From Synechococcus sp. A18-25c (GTDB taxonomy: Bacteria; Cyanobacteriota; Cyanobacteriia; PCC-6307; Cyanobiaceae), in contig NZ_CP047957.1 in assembly GCF_014280035.1 (NCBI RefSeq), positions 372,001-436,000 on the forward strand: DNA of 64,000 bases. Direction: 5' to 3'. Positions 48,235 to 58,256 of this stretch are shown here, one piece after another (the first letter of the stretch is position 1; every line of letters starts with the position of its first letter). The translations under genes were made by a program, and so were the position numbers. The notes under the pieces are model-generated. The model searched no databases, was not told the origin of the DNA, and saw only the letters and a program-made list of their open reading frames with translations.

Positions 48235-48600
48235 TTACTTCTTCTTGCCGGCCACGGTTTTGCGGGCGCCGCGGCGGGTGCGGGCATTGGTACGGGTCCG
48301 CTGACCGCGCACGGGGAGGCTCATGCGGTGACGACGTCCACGCAGGCAACCGATGTCTTGCAAACGCTTGAGGGCCATGCCCTCTTGGCGACGCAGATCA
48401 CCTTCAATGGTGAAAGCTTCGGTGGCACCGCGCAGTTTCTGCACATCGCCATCCTCGAGATCCTTGACGCGCGTGTCGGGGTTGACACCGGTTTTGGAGA
48501 GGATGGTTTTGGCCCGTGTGGGACCAATTCCGTAGATGTAGGTGAGGGCGACTTCGATCCGCTTGTCGCGGGGGATGTCGACACCAGCAATCCGAGCCAC
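48235..48600 (-). CDS. rpsM: 30S ribosomal protein S13
   Basis: A 121-residue protein: [52 protein letters not shown] and a Lys-rich end. It contacts tRNA and the 50S in bridge B1. A 73-base gap with two hairpins separates it from rpmJ. Confidence 0.97.
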   Translation of the reverse strand: MARIAGVDIPRDKRIEVALTYIYGIGPTRAKTILSKTGVNPDTRVKDLEDGDVQKLRGATEAFTIEGDLRRQEGMALKRLQDIGCLRGRRHRMSLPVRGQRTRTNARTRRGARKTVAGKKK

Positions 48601-48627
48601 TGAGCTAACAATCGAGGGGGAACAGGT

Positions 48628-48643
48628 GCCGCCGTGAGGCGGC
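48628..48643 (-). promoter_or_regulatory. GC-rich hairpin between rpmJ and rpsM
   Basis: GCCGCC and GGCGGC form a perfect six-pair stem with a four-base loop, 28 bases before the rpsM start. A run of seven G precedes it on the plus strand side. No T-run follows. Confidence 0.4.
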
Positions 48644-48667
48644 GGGGGGGCGATCAGAATCAGTCGT

Positions 48668-48683
48668 CCAGGGTCAACCCTGG
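48668..48683 (-). promoter_or_regulatory. Hairpin covering the rpmJ stop codon
   Basis: CCAGGG and CCCTGG form a perfect six-pair stem whose four-base loop contains most of the rpmJ TGA. It stands directly upstream of the GC-rich hairpin. Confidence 0.4.
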
Positions 48684-48787
48684 CGCTGCTTGTGCTTGGG
48701 GTTTTCGCAAATCACCAAGACGCGGCCGTGGCGACGAATCACCCGGCACTTGTCACACATTTTCTTGACCGAGGCACGCACCTTCAT
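48674..48787 (-). CDS. rpmJ: 50S ribosomal protein L36
   Basis: A 37-residue zinc-ribbon protein read directly from the sequence: it begins [20 protein letters not shown] and ends [10 protein letters not shown]. The zinc ligands Cys11, Cys14, Cys27 and His32 are all present. It lies between adk and rpsM as in other cyanobacteria; no infA (IF1) gene sits beside it here. Confidence 0.95.
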   Translation of the reverse strand: MKVRASVKKMCDKCRVIRRHGRVLVICENPKHKQRQG

Positions 48788-48833
48788 GGTGTGGCTCTCC
48801 AAAAATTCCAAACAGCTACCGTATCACAGAGGG

Positions 48834-49385
48834 TCAAGCAACAACGGCTTCGATGCGCTCCGTGATGGCTTCGACGCTTCCATGGGCTTCGACCGACACC
48901 AGCAGGTTTTTCTCGCGGTAGTAGTTGATCAGCGGGGCTGTTTGCTCTTCGTAGACCGCGAGTCGGTTGCGAATGACGGCTTCGTTGTCATCCGCACGGC
49001 CACGGCCCAGAAGGCGCTCGATCAGCACCGCATCGTCGAGTTCCAACAAGACCACGCTTTCAATGCTCTGGTTGAGCTCTTGAAGGAGCGGTTCGAGCGC
49101 TTCGGCCTGAGCCACATTGCGAGGGAAGCCATCCAGAAGCCAGCCCTGGCCATTCAGGGCGGAAAGCTGGGATTTCACAATTGCCAGCACCAGGCTGTCG
49201 CTCACCAGCTCTCCACGATTCATCACCGCTTCGGCTTCTTTACCCAGTTCGCTGCCGGCGGCCACTTCAGCGCGCAGTAGGTCGCCTGTGGAGAGGTGTC
49301 GGAGATCGTGGGCCTCGCAGAGCCGGGCTGCCTGGGTGCCTTTGCCGGCACCGGGGGGGCCAACGAAGAGGAGGCGTTGCTTCAT
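48834..49385 (-). CDS. adk: Adenylate kinase
   Basis: A 183-residue short-type enzyme balancing ATP, ADP and AMP. The P-loop is GPPGAGKGTQAA at 9-20. The NMP site has RHLSTGDLLRAE, and GWLLDGFPRN follows. The LID is the short form (LLGRGRADDNEAVIRNRL) without zinc Cys. It follows secY by 42 bases, the widespread secY-adk arrangement. Confidence 0.97.
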   Translation of the reverse strand: MKQRLLFVGPPGAGKGTQAARLCEAHDLRHLSTGDLLRAEVAAGSELGKEAEAVMNRGELVSDSLVLAIVKSQLSALNGQGWLLDGFPRNVAQAEALEPLLQELNQSIESVVLLELDDAVLIERLLGRGRADDNEAVIRNRLAVYEEQTAPLINYYREKNLLVSVEAHGSVEAITERIEAVVA

Positions 49386-49427
49386 GGAATTCAGAGACTG
49401 GTCGGAAAGGGTCTGTGGTTGTCGGAT

Positions 49428-50747
49428 CTATTGGCGCACGAGGCCTTCGTAGCGCTGAGAGATCACGTAGGTCTGCACCTGCTTGGCCGTGTCGATCGCG
49501 ACACCGACGAGGATCAGCAATGAGGTGGCACCCAATCCCTGAAAGGTGGTCACGCCAGTGGCGCGCTCCACGGCTGAGGGAATGATGGCCACAGCTCCGA
49601 GGAATAAGCCTCCAAGCAGGGTGAGCCTGTTTTTCACACCCTCCAGGTAAGTCGCGGTTGCGGTGCCTGGGCGTACACCCGGGATGGCCACACCTCCACG
49701 CTTGAGATTGCTGGCCACGTCCACGGGGTTGAACGTCAGCGAGGCGTAGAAATAGGAGAAGCCAAGAATCAGCGAAAAGAACACGAGGGCATAAATCCAC
49801 GCATTGGGGCCGCCGGGGTTCAAGGCGCTGGCCGCTTTGATCAGGAACGGGTTGTTGCTGACATTGGCGAGGGTGAGAGGCAGGAAAATGAGTGCCGACG
49901 CGAAAATGATTGGCATCACGCCGCCAGCGTTCAACTTGAGCGGCAGATAGCTCTGACGATTGGGAAGAACAGCACCACCCCCGACCTGGCGCTTGGCGCT
50001 CACGATCGGTAGACGTCGCTGCCCCTCCTGCACAAAGATGATCCCCACGATGGTGATCAGGAACACCAGCACAAGAATCACGATGCCGAAAACGTCGTTC
50101 CGATCGCCTGTCTGCGCTTTTTCGATGGTTGAACCGAGGGCTTTGGGCAAGGTCGCAACGATGTTCAGGAAAATCACCAAGGACGCGCCCTGACCAATTC
50201 CCCGCTCGGTGATCACTTCACTGAGCCACATCACGACCATGGATCCCGTCACCAGAGCCAAAGCGGTCTGGGCCACAAACACCAATTCAGACAGGCCTTC
50301 CACGGCATAGGGCCGCAGGATCATCGCGAAGATGATGCTTTGAATCAGACCCCAGCCAAGCGCGACGTAGCGCGTGATCTGAGCCAGTTTGCGCCGGCCT
50401 GCTTCCCCTTCATTTTTCTGCAGGTCTTCCAGCTGTGGCAGCGAAGCCGTCAGTAGCTGCAGGATGATCGAGGCATTGATGAACGGCAGGATGCCGAGGG
50501 CGAAAACACCGAGCGTCGAAATGCCTCCGCCGGTGAAGATGTCGAGGAAGCCGATCAGCTGTCCACCTTGTTCGATGAACGACTGAAAGGCGATGCGGTC
50601 GATCCCCGGCATCGGGATGTAGATGCCGAGACGAATCAACATCAGCAATCCCAGCGTGGTGAGAACCCGGCCTCTCAGCTCTGGGTTCTGAACCAGCTGG
50701 GTAATGACTTCAGCAGCGCTGGGGTTGCGTCCCCGACTGACGAGCAT
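49428..50747 (-). CDS. secY: Preprotein translocase subunit SecY
   Basis: A 439-residue channel protein with ten membrane segments. It begins after a short cytoplasmic stretch (GRVLTTLGLLMLIRLGIYIPMPG) and has the conserved plug and TM2 region (DIFTGGGISTLGVFALGILPFINASIILQLL). The C-terminus ends in QRYEGLVRQ. It serves export across both the plasma and thylakoid membranes. A strong hairpin (50782-50819) lies in the 106-base gap after rplO. Confidence 0.97.
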   Translation of the reverse strand: MLVSRGRNPSAAEVITQLVQNPELRGRVLTTLGLLMLIRLGIYIPMPGIDRIAFQSFIEQGGQLIGFLDIFTGGGISTLGVFALGILPFINASIILQLLTASLPQLEDLQKNEGEAGRRKLAQITRYVALGWGLIQSIIFAMILRPYAVEGLSELVFVAQTALALVTGSMVVMWLSEVITERGIGQGASLVIFLNIVATLPKALGSTIEKAQTGDRNDVFGIVILVLVFLITIVGIIFVQEGQRRLPIVSAKRQVGGGAVLPNRQSYLPLKLNAGGVMPIIFASALIFLPLTLANVSNNPFLIKAASALNPGGPNAWIYALVFFSLILGFSYFYASLTFNPVDVASNLKRGGVAIPGVRPGTATATYLEGVKNRLTLLGGLFLGAVAIIPSAVERATGVTTFQGLGATSLLILVGVAIDTAKQVQTYVISQRYEGLVRQ

Positions 50748-50781
50748 GGAACAGAGATTGTGTGGGTTGGGCTTGATGCAG

Positions 50782-50819
50782 CAAAGCCGTCCGCGGAGGG
50801 GACCCAGCGGACGGCTTTG
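50782..50819 (-). promoter_or_regulatory. Perfect 13-bp hairpin between rplO and secY
   Basis: CAAAGCCGTCCGC (50782-50794) pairs without mismatch with GCGGACGGCTTTG (50807-50819) around a 12-base purine-rich loop. It lies 34 bases from both the rplO stop and the secY start. The 3' tail on the minus strand is CTGCATC, not T-rich. The element could act as an attenuator, processing site or stability block. Confidence 0.65.
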
Positions 50820-50853
50820 ACCTTAGATCTGTGGAGATTGATCAGTGTGGATC

Positions 50854-51306
50854 TCAGTCCAGCAGTTCGCAGGTGCCACCAGCTGCTTCGATCTTGGTCC
50901 GTGCGGAGGCCGTGAAGGCAGCGGCTTGAACGGTCAGCTTGGCCTTGAGTTCCCCGTTGCCGAGGATTTTCAAGGGGTGCTTGGGGCTGGTGACAATGCC
51001 GTCTTTCACGAGTGAATCGAGATTGACGGTGCTTCCAGCCTTGAGTTCACTTAGAGCTGAAACATTCACCACGGTGAAGTTCTTGGGGTTCACCAGCGGA
51101 AAATGCTTCAGCTTCGGCACGCGCCGATAGAGAGGCATCTGGCCACCCTCGAAGCCGGGGCGGGTCGGACGGCCCGAGCGGGACTTTTGTCCGCGCATGC
51201 CGAAGCCGCAGCTCGCACCTTGGCCAGCGGCAATGCCGCGACCCTTACGCAGTTTGCGACGACGGGCACCTTGATTGGCCTTGAGAGAGTCGAGTCGGAG
51301 AGTCAT
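50854..51306 (-). CDS. rplO: 50S ribosomal protein L15
   Basis: A 150-residue protein: [51 protein letters not shown] and a C-terminal globular part. Between rpsE and secY; no rpmD (L30) gene precedes it, as usual in cyanobacteria. Confidence 0.97.
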   Translation of the reverse strand: MTLRLDSLKANQGARRRKLRKGRGIAAGQGASCGFGMRGQKSRSGRPTRPGFEGGQMPLYRRVPKLKHFPLVNPKNFTVVNVSALSELKAGSTVNLDSLVKDGIVTSPKHPLKILGNGELKAKLTVQAAAFTASARTKIEAAGGTCELLD

Positions 51307-51312
51307 GGGGAA

Positions 51313-51954
51313 TCAGGAGTAGATCTGCTCGAGGGAGATCCCCCGTTCCTTGGCGGTCTCCTTGTGCGTGCGGAGACTGTCCAGGGCCACCATGGCAGCC
51401 CGGGCGTTATTGAGGGGTGTCTTACTGCCGAGGCGCTTGGCCAGCACGTTTTTGATGCCAGCCAGTTCGAGCACGGTGCGGATGGAGCCACCCGCGATCA
51501 CACCGGTACCAGGAGCTGCAGGGCGAATCAGCACGCTGGCAGCACCGTCACGCCCGTTGGACAGCGTCGGAATGGAGTTGTGACGGGTAAGAGGCACTTT
51601 CACGAGGTGCTTCTTGCCATCAGCAACGCCTTTGCGCACGGCACCGATCACGTCACCGGCTTTGCCGACGCCGACGCCGACCTGACCGCGTTCGTTGCCG
51701 ACAACAACGATGGCGCGGAAGCTCATCTTCTTACCGCCTTTCACGGTTTTGGAGACACGTCGGATCTGCACCACCCGTTCTTGCCATTCGGAGTCACGCT
51801 CCTGGTTTCGGCGGTCTCCGCGACGTCCGCCACGGCGGTCACCACGGTCGCGACCACCACGACGCTGCTCCTGCTGCTGACCTTCGGCCGCTGCAGGGAC
51901 GTCGGACGCTGCCGGGACGGCGTTGGAGTTGGATTGAGGGTTGGAATCGGTCAT
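51313..51954 (-). CDS. rpsE: 30S ribosomal protein S5 with RG-rich N-terminal extension
   Basis: A 213-residue S5. The core begins near residue 56 ([21 protein letters not shown]) and contains [17 protein letters not shown] and the C-terminal [18 protein letters not shown]. The first 55 residues are low-complexity: Ser/Asn/Ala-rich, then [20 protein letters not shown]. coli S5 lacks this tail. The start at 51954 has good context 14 bases after rplR. Confidence 0.96.
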   Translation of the reverse strand: MTDSNPQSNSNAVPAASDVPAAAEGQQQEQRRGGRDRGDRRGGRRGDRRNQERDSEWQERVVQIRRVSKTVKGGKKMSFRAIVVVGNERGQVGVGVGKAGDVIGAVRKGVADGKKHLVKVPLTRHNSIPTLSNGRDGAASVLIRPAAPGTGVIAGGSIRTVLELAGIKNVLAKRLGSKTPLNNARAAMVALDSLRTHKETAKERGISLEQIYS

Positions 51955-51968
51955 GGGTTAAGCAGGAA

Positions 51969-52337
51969 TCAGAACTGAAGGCCCGCTTCCCGGGCGGCGT
52001 CGGCAAGGGCTTTCACCCGGCCGTGATACAGGTTGCCGCCGCGATCGAAGACCACCTGTTGGATGCCCTTGGCCAGGGCACGTTTGGCGAGCAGTTCACC
52101 GACGGCAACAGAGGCGGTGCAGGTGCTGCTGGTGTCTTTGAGACTGGTGCGCAGGTCTTTGTCGAGGGTCGATGCCGAGCACAGAGTGCTCTGCGCATCG
52201 TCGTCGATGACCTGGGCGTAGATGTGACTGTTGGAGCGGAACACAGCCAGACGGGGACGCGCGGCTGTGCCACTGAGGTGACGACGCAGGCGCCGGTGGC
52301 GCTTCTGTGTCTGTTGTTTGCGGGAAAGGGTCGACAT
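51969..52337 (-). CDS. rplR: 50S ribosomal protein L18
   Basis: A 122-residue 5S rRNA-binding protein with [33 protein letters not shown] and the end [26 protein letters not shown]. Between rplF and rpsE. Confidence 0.97.
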   Translation of the reverse strand: MSTLSRKQQTQKRHRRLRRHLSGTAARPRLAVFRSNSHIYAQVIDDDAQSTLCSASTLDKDLRTSLKDTSSTCTASVAVGELLAKRALAKGIQQVVFDRGGNLYHGRVKALADAAREAGLQF

Positions 52338-52370
52338 GGTGGGTAATGCGGAAGGGTGTCTGGCAGTGGA

Positions 52371-52910
52371 TTACTTCTTGCCTGACTTGCCTGCCTTGCG
52401 CAGGATGCGCTCGCCCGCGTATTTGATGCCCTTGCCCTTGTAAGGCTCGGGGGGGCGGATCGCGCGGATCTTGGCGGCTTCATTGCCCACCAGCTCCTTA
52501 TCGATGCCGGAGACCGTGACGTTGGTGTTGTTCTCCACCGCGAAGGTGATGCCTTCAGGCGCCAACATTTCGATCTGGTGGCTGTAGCCAGCGCTGACGA
52601 CGAGCGTCTTGCCTTTCACCTGAGCTCTGGAGCCCACGCCGACGATTTCCAATTTCTTGGAGTAGCCGTTGTTGACACCTTCGATCATGTTGGCCACCAG
52701 CGTGCGGCAAAGGCCGTGACGCTCCCGAGAGGTGCGCTTGGTGCTGGTGGGGGCCACCACGATGGTGTTGTCCACCTGATTGACACTCACGCCATCGGGG
52801 AGTGTGCGCTTCAGTTCGCCCTTGGGTCCCTTCACGGTCACGGCGAGGCCATCGAGGCTCACGGTCACCTTGTCGGGAACTGGGATGGGGGATTTACCGA
52901 TACGAGACAT
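52371..52910 (-). CDS. rplF: 50S ribosomal protein L6
   Basis: A 179-residue protein with two similar halves: [42 protein letters not shown] and the C-terminal [19 protein letters not shown]. It lies near the factor-binding centre of the 50S. Follows rpsH by 15 bases. Confidence 0.97.
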   Translation of the reverse strand: MSRIGKSPIPVPDKVTVSLDGLAVTVKGPKGELKRTLPDGVSVNQVDNTIVVAPTSTKRTSRERHGLCRTLVANMIEGVNNGYSKKLEIVGVGSRAQVKGKTLVVSAGYSHQIEMLAPEGITFAVENNTNVTVSGIDKELVGNEAAKIRAIRPPEPYKGKGIKYAGERILRKAGKSGKK

Positions 52911-52925
52911 GATTGCGGCTCCGGA

Positions 52926-53327
52926 TCAATAGACGTAGCAGAGCACTTCACCGCCGACGCCTTGTTTGCGGGCGTCGCGGTCGCTCATCACACCCTTGGA
53001 GGTGGAGATGATGGCCACCCCCAGTCCGCCGAGGACCTTGGGAAGGCCGCGGGTGTTCTTGTAGATGCGCAGGCCAGGCTTGCTCACGCGCTGCATCGAG
53101 CGGATGGTGGGCTGGCGGTGCTTGCCGCTGTACTTCAGCTCCAGCACCAGACTGGTGTGGACGCCTTCGCCTTCTTCACTGATTTCGGCAATGAAGCCTT
53201 CCTGCTGCAGCACTTTGGCGATGCTGCGCGACATGCGGGAAGCGGGAACTTTCGTGTTTTGGTGACGTTTCTCACTCGCATTACGAATGCGGGTGAGCAT
53301 GTCGGAAATAGGGTCGTGATTGGCCAT
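52926..53327 (-). CDS. rpsH: 30S ribosomal protein S8
   Basis: A 133-residue 16S-binding protein: [42 protein letters not shown] and the end [29 protein letters not shown] 53327 is the canonical start; the longer frame upstream overlaps rplE. In E. coli S8 represses the spc operon. A matching site was not identified here. Note the absence of rpsN (S14) between L5 and S8, usual in cyanobacteria. Confidence 0.97.
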   Translation of the reverse strand: MANHDPISDMLTRIRNASEKRHQNTKVPASRMSRSIAKVLQQEGFIAEISEEGEGVHTSLVLELKYSGKHRQPTIRSMQRVSKPGLRIYKNTRGLPKVLGGLGVAIISTSKGVMSDRDARKQGVGGEVLCYVY

Positions 53328-53346
53328 GGTGGTTTCCGAGGAGGGC

Positions 53347-53886
53347 TCAGTTGCTGCGGAATGGCATTCCCATCTCGCGGAGGAGGGCCCGGCCCTCTTC
53401 ATCCGTGCGGGCAGTGGTCACAATTGTGATGTCCATGCCCCTGATGGCGTCGATCTGGTCGAAGGAGATTTCAGGGAAGATGATTTGCTCTCTCACCCCC
53501 AGGGTGTAGTTGCCGCGTCCGTCAAAGCTCTTGGGGCTCACGCCGCGGAAATCGCGGATGCGGGGCAGTGCCAGGTTGATCAGGCGCTCCAGGAAGGCAT
53601 ACATGCGATCGCCACGCAGGGTGACGGCGCAGCCGATGGGCATGCCTTGGCGGATCTTGAAGCCGGCGATGGCTTTTTTGGCGCGGGTCACAACGACCTT
53701 CTGGCCGGTGATCTGCGCGAGCTCGTTCACCGAAGCCTCGAGAGACTTCGCATTGGCGGCGGCTTCGCCGAGTCCCCGGTTCACGGTGACTTTCAACACC
53801 TTGGGAACTTCGTGGACGTTGGAGAGACTCAGATCTTTCAGCAACTTGGGCTGAATGGTCTCCCTGTAGCGCTGTTTCAGTGACAT
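53347..53886 (-). CDS. rplE: 50S ribosomal protein L5
   Basis: A 179-residue 5S rRNA-binding protein: [67 protein letters not shown]-type text and [19 protein letters not shown]. It follows rplX by 49 bases. Confidence 0.97.
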   Translation of the reverse strand: MSLKQRYRETIQPKLLKDLSLSNVHEVPKVLKVTVNRGLGEAAANAKSLEASVNELAQITGQKVVVTRAKKAIAGFKIRQGMPIGCAVTLRGDRMYAFLERLINLALPRIRDFRGVSPKSFDGRGNYTLGVREQIIFPEISFDQIDAIRGMDITIVTTARTDEEGRALLREMGMPFRSN

Positions 53887-53935
53887 GGCTGGGGGATGAA
53901 ACTTCTGGACTTGGTCAGAAGGCGGTTCGAGATGA

Positions 53936-54292
53936 TCAGTCGATCACTTCGCCGGTTTTCTTGAGGCGGCGCTTCTTGCTGCCGTCTTTGTCAGTGATCA
54001 GCTCGACTCGGCTGGCCACTTTCTTGTCGGTGGAATAGAGCATCACGTTGGAGGCGTGCAGGGAAGCCTCTTCCGTGACGATCCGACCGCTTTCACCTTC
54101 CTGGGTGGGCTTCACATGCCGGGTGCGCATGTTGATGCCTTGGACGATGACGCGGTTTTCGGTGGGAAGGGTGCGGAGAACTTCTCCGGTCTTGCCCTTG
54201 TCCTTGCCGGTGATCACCTGAACGGTGTCGCCCTTGCGCAGGCGCATCTTGAGGCGCTGCGAGGAGCCGGATTTGGGGGTTGCAGTTGCCAT
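53936..54292 (-). CDS. rplX: 50S ribosomal protein L24
   Basis: A 118-residue protein with a KOW motif ([23 protein letters not shown]) and [18 protein letters not shown]. It initiates 50S assembly. Starts two bases after the rplN stop. Confidence 0.97.
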   Translation of the reverse strand: MATATPKSGSSQRLKMRLRKGDTVQVITGKDKGKTGEVLRTLPTENRVIVQGINMRTRHVKPTQEGESGRIVTEEASLHASNVMLYSTDKKVASRVELITDKDGSKKRRLKKTGEVID

Positions 54293-54294
54293 TT

Positions 54295-54660
54295 TCAGAT
54301 CACCTCCGGTGCGAGGGAGACGATTTTGGTGAAGTTGCGATCACGCAGTTCACGAGCGACTGGACCGAACACGCGAGTGCCCTTGGGGTTTTTGTCGTCG
54401 TTAATGATCACAGCTGCGTTGTCGTCGAACCGGATCGAGTTACCGGTGTCGCGACGCAGGGTGGCCTTGGTGCGGACCACCACGGCCTTCACCACATCAG
54501 ACTTTTTCACGCCCATGTTGGGCATGGCGTCTTTGACGGCGGCCACGATCACATCGCCCACGTGGGCGTAGCGACGGTTGGTGCCCAGCACACGGATGCA
54601 CTGAATGCGCTTGGCGCCGCTGTTGTCAGCGACGGTGAGGAACGATTCCTGTTGGATCAC
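54295..54660 (-). CDS. rplN: 50S ribosomal protein L14
   Basis: A 121-residue highly conserved protein: [40 protein letters not shown] and [27 protein letters not shown]. Its ATG overlaps the rpsQ stop by four bases, so the two are coupled. Confidence 0.98.
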   Translation of the reverse strand: MIQQESFLTVADNSGAKRIQCIRVLGTNRRYAHVGDVIVAAVKDAMPNMGVKKSDVVKAVVVRTKATLRRDTGNSIRFDDNAAVIINDDKNPKGTRVFGPVARELRDRNFTKIVSLAPEVI

Positions 54661-54923
54661 TTGGCGACCTCCTCAGCTTTCGGGCTGTGGCTGAGAACTT
54701 CGGCCACGGCCCAGCGCTTGTGGCGGCTGAGCGGACGTGTTTCGGTGATGCGAACACGGTCACCGACGCGAACGCTGTTGTTCTCGTCATGAGCCTTGTA
54801 GCGGGTGGTGCGGCTCACCGTCTTTTGATAGATGGGATGGGGGAAGCGGTTTTCCACCGCCACCACCACCGTTTTGTCCATCTTGTCGCTGACGACGGTG
54901 CCGACCCTTTCCTTGAGTGCCAT
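54657..54923 (-). CDS. rpsQ: 30S ribosomal protein S17
   Basis: An 88-residue 16S-binding protein: [43 protein letters not shown] and [16 protein letters not shown]. Between rpmC and rplN. Confidence 0.97.
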   Translation of the reverse strand: MALKERVGTVVSDKMDKTVVVAVENRFPHPIYQKTVSRTTRYKAHDENNSVRVGDRVRITETRPLSRHKRWAVAEVLSHSPKAEEVAK

Positions 54924-54940
54924 GGGAATGAAACGGAGGA

Positions 54941-55150
54941 TCAGGAGGCGGTGGAGCTTTGACGCTCCTTCTGCACCGTCAGGAGCTGGGCCAGCTTGAG
55001 GCGGCTTTCCTTAAAACGGTGAGTGTTGGCCAGCTGCCGGGTGGCTTGCTGGAAGCGCAGGTCAAACAGCTCGCGACGGAGTCCGTTGATCTGGTCGGTG
55101 ATGTCTGCATCAGAGAGTTGACGCAGCTCGGAAGCGTTGGAACGGGCCAT
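54941..55150 (-). CDS. rpmC: 50S ribosomal protein L29
   Basis: A 69-residue helical protein near the exit tunnel: [29 protein letters not shown] and [20 protein letters not shown]. It starts two bases after the rplP stop. Confidence 0.96.
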   Translation of the reverse strand: MARSNASELRQLSDADITDQINGLRRELFDLRFQQATRQLANTHRFKESRLKLAQLLTVQKERQSSTAS

Positions 55151-55152
55151 GG

Positions 55153-55626
55153 TCAGGACTCCACGGTGGCGGCAGCAGCTGCCGGGGCCTTGGCACCGGA
55201 GGACTGCTCCTGTTCATCAAGGGTGATGAACTTGGTCTTCACAGGGAGCTTGTATTGCGCGAGGCGCATGGCTTCCTTGGCGATTTCGGGGGTGATTTCA
55301 TCACCGCCCATCTCGAACAGAATCCGACCGGGCTTAATCACCGCAACCCAGAATTCAGGGTTGCCCTTACCGGAACCCATCCGGGTTTCAGCAGGGCGCA
55401 TGGTGACGGGCTTATCCGGGAAGATTCGGATCCAGATCTTTCCGCCACGCTTGACGTAGCGGGTCATGGCACGACGGCTGGCCTCAATTTGGCGGGAGGT
55501 GATCCAGCCGCACTCTTGGGCCTGCAGAGCGAATTGACCGAAGGCGATGGTGTTGCCACGAGTGGCGACACCGCGCATGCGGCCGCGCTGCTGCTTACGG
55601 AATTTGACGCGTTTTGGACTCAGCAT
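55153..55626 (-). CDS. rplP: 50S ribosomal protein L16
   Basis: A 157-residue protein: [29 protein letters not shown]-like [26 protein letters not shown], and [23 protein letters not shown]. The last 15 residues form an Ala-rich tail. It lies between rpsC and rpmC. Confidence 0.97.
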   Translation of the reverse strand: MLSPKRVKFRKQQRGRMRGVATRGNTIAFGQFALQAQECGWITSRQIEASRRAMTRYVKRGGKIWIRIFPDKPVTMRPAETRMGSGKGNPEFWVAVIKPGRILFEMGGDEITPEIAKEAMRLAQYKLPVKTKFITLDEQEQSSGAKAPAAAAATVES

Positions 55627-55642
55627 GGTTCAGGCCTCCTGT

Positions 55643-56374
55643 TCACCCCTCGTTGGAGCGGTCTTCGAACTGTTGGGGCCTGCGACCGGCCCGTCGACGC
55701 GGGGTTGCCCCCACAGGCAGCTGCTGCTGGGCGTCATCACCCAGCACTTCGCCTTTGAACACCCAAACCTTGATGCCCAGCACGCCGTAGGTCGTGCTGG
55801 CCACCTTGGTGGCGTAATCGATGTCGGCGCGAAGGGTGTGCAGAGGCACACGACCTTCTCGCGTCCATTCGGTTCGTGCGATCTCTGCACCGTTCAGACG
55901 TCCTGAGACCTGGATCTTCAGGCCGAGAACGCCGGCGCGCTGAGCGCGCTGAACGGCCATGCGGATGGTGCGACGGAAGGCGACGCGCTTCTCAAGCTGC
56001 TGAGCGATGTACTCAGCAAGCAGGAAGGCATCAGCGTCCACACGCTCCACCTCGACCACATTGATCCGCACCTGACGGTTGCGGTCGCCGACGGTCTTCT
56101 GAATGCCAGAGCGCAGCTCTTCGATGCCACTGCCCTGGCGGCCCACGAGGACGCCGGGACGTGCAGTCTTGAGCTCCACTTCAAGTTGATCGGCTTTCCG
56201 AGCAATCAGCACGTCGCTGATGCCGGCGGAGCCGTACTTCTTGTGGATGAACTTGCGGATCCGGTCATCCTCTTGGAGGAGGCTCGGATAGCTCTTGCTG
56301 GGTGCGTACCAGCGGGACCGGTGCTCCTGGGTAATCCCCAGGCGTAAGCCGGTTGGATGGATTTTGTGTCCCAT
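55643..56374 (-). CDS. rpsC: 30S ribosomal protein S3
   Basis: A 243-residue protein of the mRNA entry channel: [20 protein letters not shown], a KH domain with [17 protein letters not shown], and [27 protein letters not shown] 56374 is canonical; the frame extends 33 codons upstream into rplV without homology. The C-terminus is Arg-rich. Confidence 0.97.
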   Translation of the reverse strand: MGHKIHPTGLRLGITQEHRSRWYAPSKSYPSLLQEDDRIRKFIHKKYGSAGISDVLIARKADQLEVELKTARPGVLVGRQGSGIEELRSGIQKTVGDRNRQVRINVVEVERVDADAFLLAEYIAQQLEKRVAFRRTIRMAVQRAQRAGVLGLKIQVSGRLNGAEIARTEWTREGRVPLHTLRADIDYATKVASTTYGVLGIKVWVFKGEVLGDDAQQQLPVGATPRRRAGRRPQQFEDRSNEG

Positions 56375-56393
56375 CAGTCGGTGTGCTCGGGGG

Positions 56394-56759
56394 TCAGGAG
56401 TCGGTCTTGGCTGCCACAGCAATGCTGATGTGGCAGGTCTGCTTTTTGATCTGGTAAGCCCGGCCTTGGGCACGGGGCCGATAGCGCTTCATGGCAGGGC
56501 CCATGTCGGCGCTCGCTTCAGAGATCACCAGGGTGGAGGGATCAAGACCGAGGTTGTGCTCGGCATTGGCCACTGCAGAGCGCAGAACCTTGGTGATGGG
56601 ACCAGTGGAGCGATAGGGCATGAACTCGAGCATGATCAGCGCGTCGCGATAGCTGCAACCGCGGATCTGATCGAGCACCCGCCGCACCTTGGACACGGAA
56701 CCGCGGATGTAGCGGCCGTGGGCCTGGGCAGTGGTTGCCGTTGGGGATGACGTTGTCAT
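56394..56759 (-). CDS. rplV: 50S ribosomal protein L22
   Basis: A 121-residue protein whose beta-hairpin lines the exit tunnel: [40 protein letters not shown] and [20 protein letters not shown]. It follows rpsS by four bases. Confidence 0.97.
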   Translation of the reverse strand: MTTSSPTATTAQAHGRYIRGSVSKVRRVLDQIRGCSYRDALIMLEFMPYRSTGPITKVLRSAVANAEHNLGLDPSTLVISEASADMGPAMKRYRPRAQGRAYQIKKQTCHISIAVAAKTDS

Positions 56760-56763
56760 GGTC

Positions 56764-57039
56764 TCAGCGGCCTCCTTTTTTGTCTTTGATGTGGCCCTTG
56801 AAGGTGCGGGTGGGCGCGAATTCGCCCAGTTTGTGACCCACCATCTGCTCGGTCACGAACACGGGCACGTGGGTGCGTCCGTTGTGAACGGCGATGGTGT
56901 GGCCGATCATCATCGGCAGGATCGTGGAGGCCCTGGACCACGTTTTGATCACCGACTTGTCGTCGGCTGCATTTTGCTTTTCAACCTTGCGAAGCAGGCT
57001 GTCAGCGATGAAAGGGCCTTTTTTAAGTGAACGTCCCAT
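56764..57039 (-). CDS. rpsS: 30S ribosomal protein S19
   Basis: A 91-residue head protein: [43 protein letters not shown] and [18 protein letters not shown]. It follows rplB by 35 bases. Confidence 0.97.
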   Translation of the reverse strand: MGRSLKKGPFIADSLLRKVEKQNAADDKSVIKTWSRASTILPMMIGHTIAVHNGRTHVPVFVTEQMVGHKLGEFAPTRTFKGHIKDKKGGR

Positions 57040-57074
57040 GGCGGATTAGGCGAACGGCAGAACAGTGATGAACA

Positions 57075-57938
57075 TCAGGAGTCGCGTCCGCCTCTGCTCC
57101 GCTTGGACGTCTTGCGACGCTTCCGGAGGACGAACTTGTTGCTCGGCTTGTTGCGCTTGCGGGTCTTCAGACCCAAGGCAGGTTTGCCCCAGGGGGTCAC
57201 CGGGCCAGATCGGCCGATGGGTGCCCGACCCTCACCACCACCATGGGGGTGATCGCAGGGGTTCATCACGCTGCCTCGCACCTGAGGACGGCGGCCGAGC
57301 CAACGACGTCGACCCGCTTTGCCCAGGCTGGTGTTGCGGATCTCTGAGTTGCCGACCTCGCCGAGCGTGGCGTAGCACTCACGACGAACGAGGCGTACCT
57401 CGGTTGAGGGCAGCTTGAGAGCGACGTAATCACCCTCTTTTGCCATCACCTGAGCGCTGGCGCCTGCCGTTCGCACCATTTGTCCACCGCGTCCGGCATA
57501 CAGCTCGACGCAATGAACGCTGGAACCGAGAGGCACGGACGAGAGCGGCATTGCATTGCCAACTTCGATCGGTGCTTCAGGACCGGACACTACGGTTTGA
57601 CCAACGGCCACTCCTGCAGGAGCAAGGATGTAGCGCTTCTCGCCATCGGCGTAGAAGAGCAGGGCCAGACGCGCATTGCGATGCGGGTCGTAGTGAATGG
57701 CTGCCACCTTGGCGGGGACGCCGTGCTTGTTGCGCCGGAAATCGACGATGCGGTATTGCCGCTTGTGACCGCCACCACGATGGCGGCAGGTGATCACGCC
57801 GCGGTTGTTACGCCCTTTGCGGCGGTGCTTGGCCACCACGAGGGAACGTTCCGGCTTGCGGCCGGTGACTTCACTGAAGTCGGTGACCACCCGGGTGCGG
57901 GTTCCGGGGGTGTAGGGGCGGAAGGTACGGATTGCCAT
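57075..57938 (-). CDS. rplB: 50S ribosomal protein L2
   Basis: A 287-residue protein close to the peptidyl transferase centre. It has [42 protein letters not shown] and the invariant [19 protein letters not shown] carrying the key His. The C-terminus is basic ([18 protein letters not shown]). It follows rplW by 15 bases. Confidence 0.98.
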   Translation of the reverse strand: MAIRTFRPYTPGTRTRVVTDFSEVTGRKPERSLVVAKHRRKGRNNRGVITCRHRGGGHKRQYRIVDFRRNKHGVPAKVAAIHYDPHRNARLALLFYADGEKRYILAPAGVAVGQTVVSGPEAPIEVGNAMPLSSVPLGSSVHCVELYAGRGGQMVRTAGASAQVMAKEGDYVALKLPSTEVRLVRRECYATLGEVGNSEIRNTSLGKAGRRRWLGRRPQVRGSVMNPCDHPHGGGEGRAPIGRSGPVTPWGKPALGLKTRKRNKPSNKFVLRKRRKTSKRSRGGRDS

Positions 57939-57953
57939 GACGTTTCAGACCCC

Positions 57954-58256
57954 TCAGGACTCAGGGAAGAGTTGGATGGAGTTGCCCTCGGCTAGGCGCA
58001 CCACGGCCTTCTTCACCTGAGCACGCTTGCCGGCGAAACGGCCGACCCGGCGACTGCGGCGGGGAGGATTCATGGTGCTAACGCCGATGACCTTGACGTC
58101 GAACAGCTGTTCGACAGCCGCTTTGATGTCAGGCTTGGCGGCCCGAGGGTCCACCTCGAACGTGTACTGGTTCTGTTCCAGTGCACGGGTGGCTTTTTCT
58201 GTGATCAGAGGCCTGCGGATCACATCCGCGAGGCGTGCGGTGAAGCGCTCAGTCAT
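57954..58256 (-). CDS. rplW: 50S ribosomal protein L23
   Basis: A 100-residue exit-tunnel protein and docking site for trigger factor/[57 protein letters not shown] 58256 overlaps the rplD stop by eight bases; a longer start would lie deeper inside rplD. Confidence 0.97.
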   Translation of the reverse strand: MTERFTARLADVIRRPLITEKATRALEQNQYTFEVDPRAAKPDIKAAVEQLFDVKVIGVSTMNPPRRSRRVGRFAGKRAQVKKAVVRLAEGNSIQLFPES

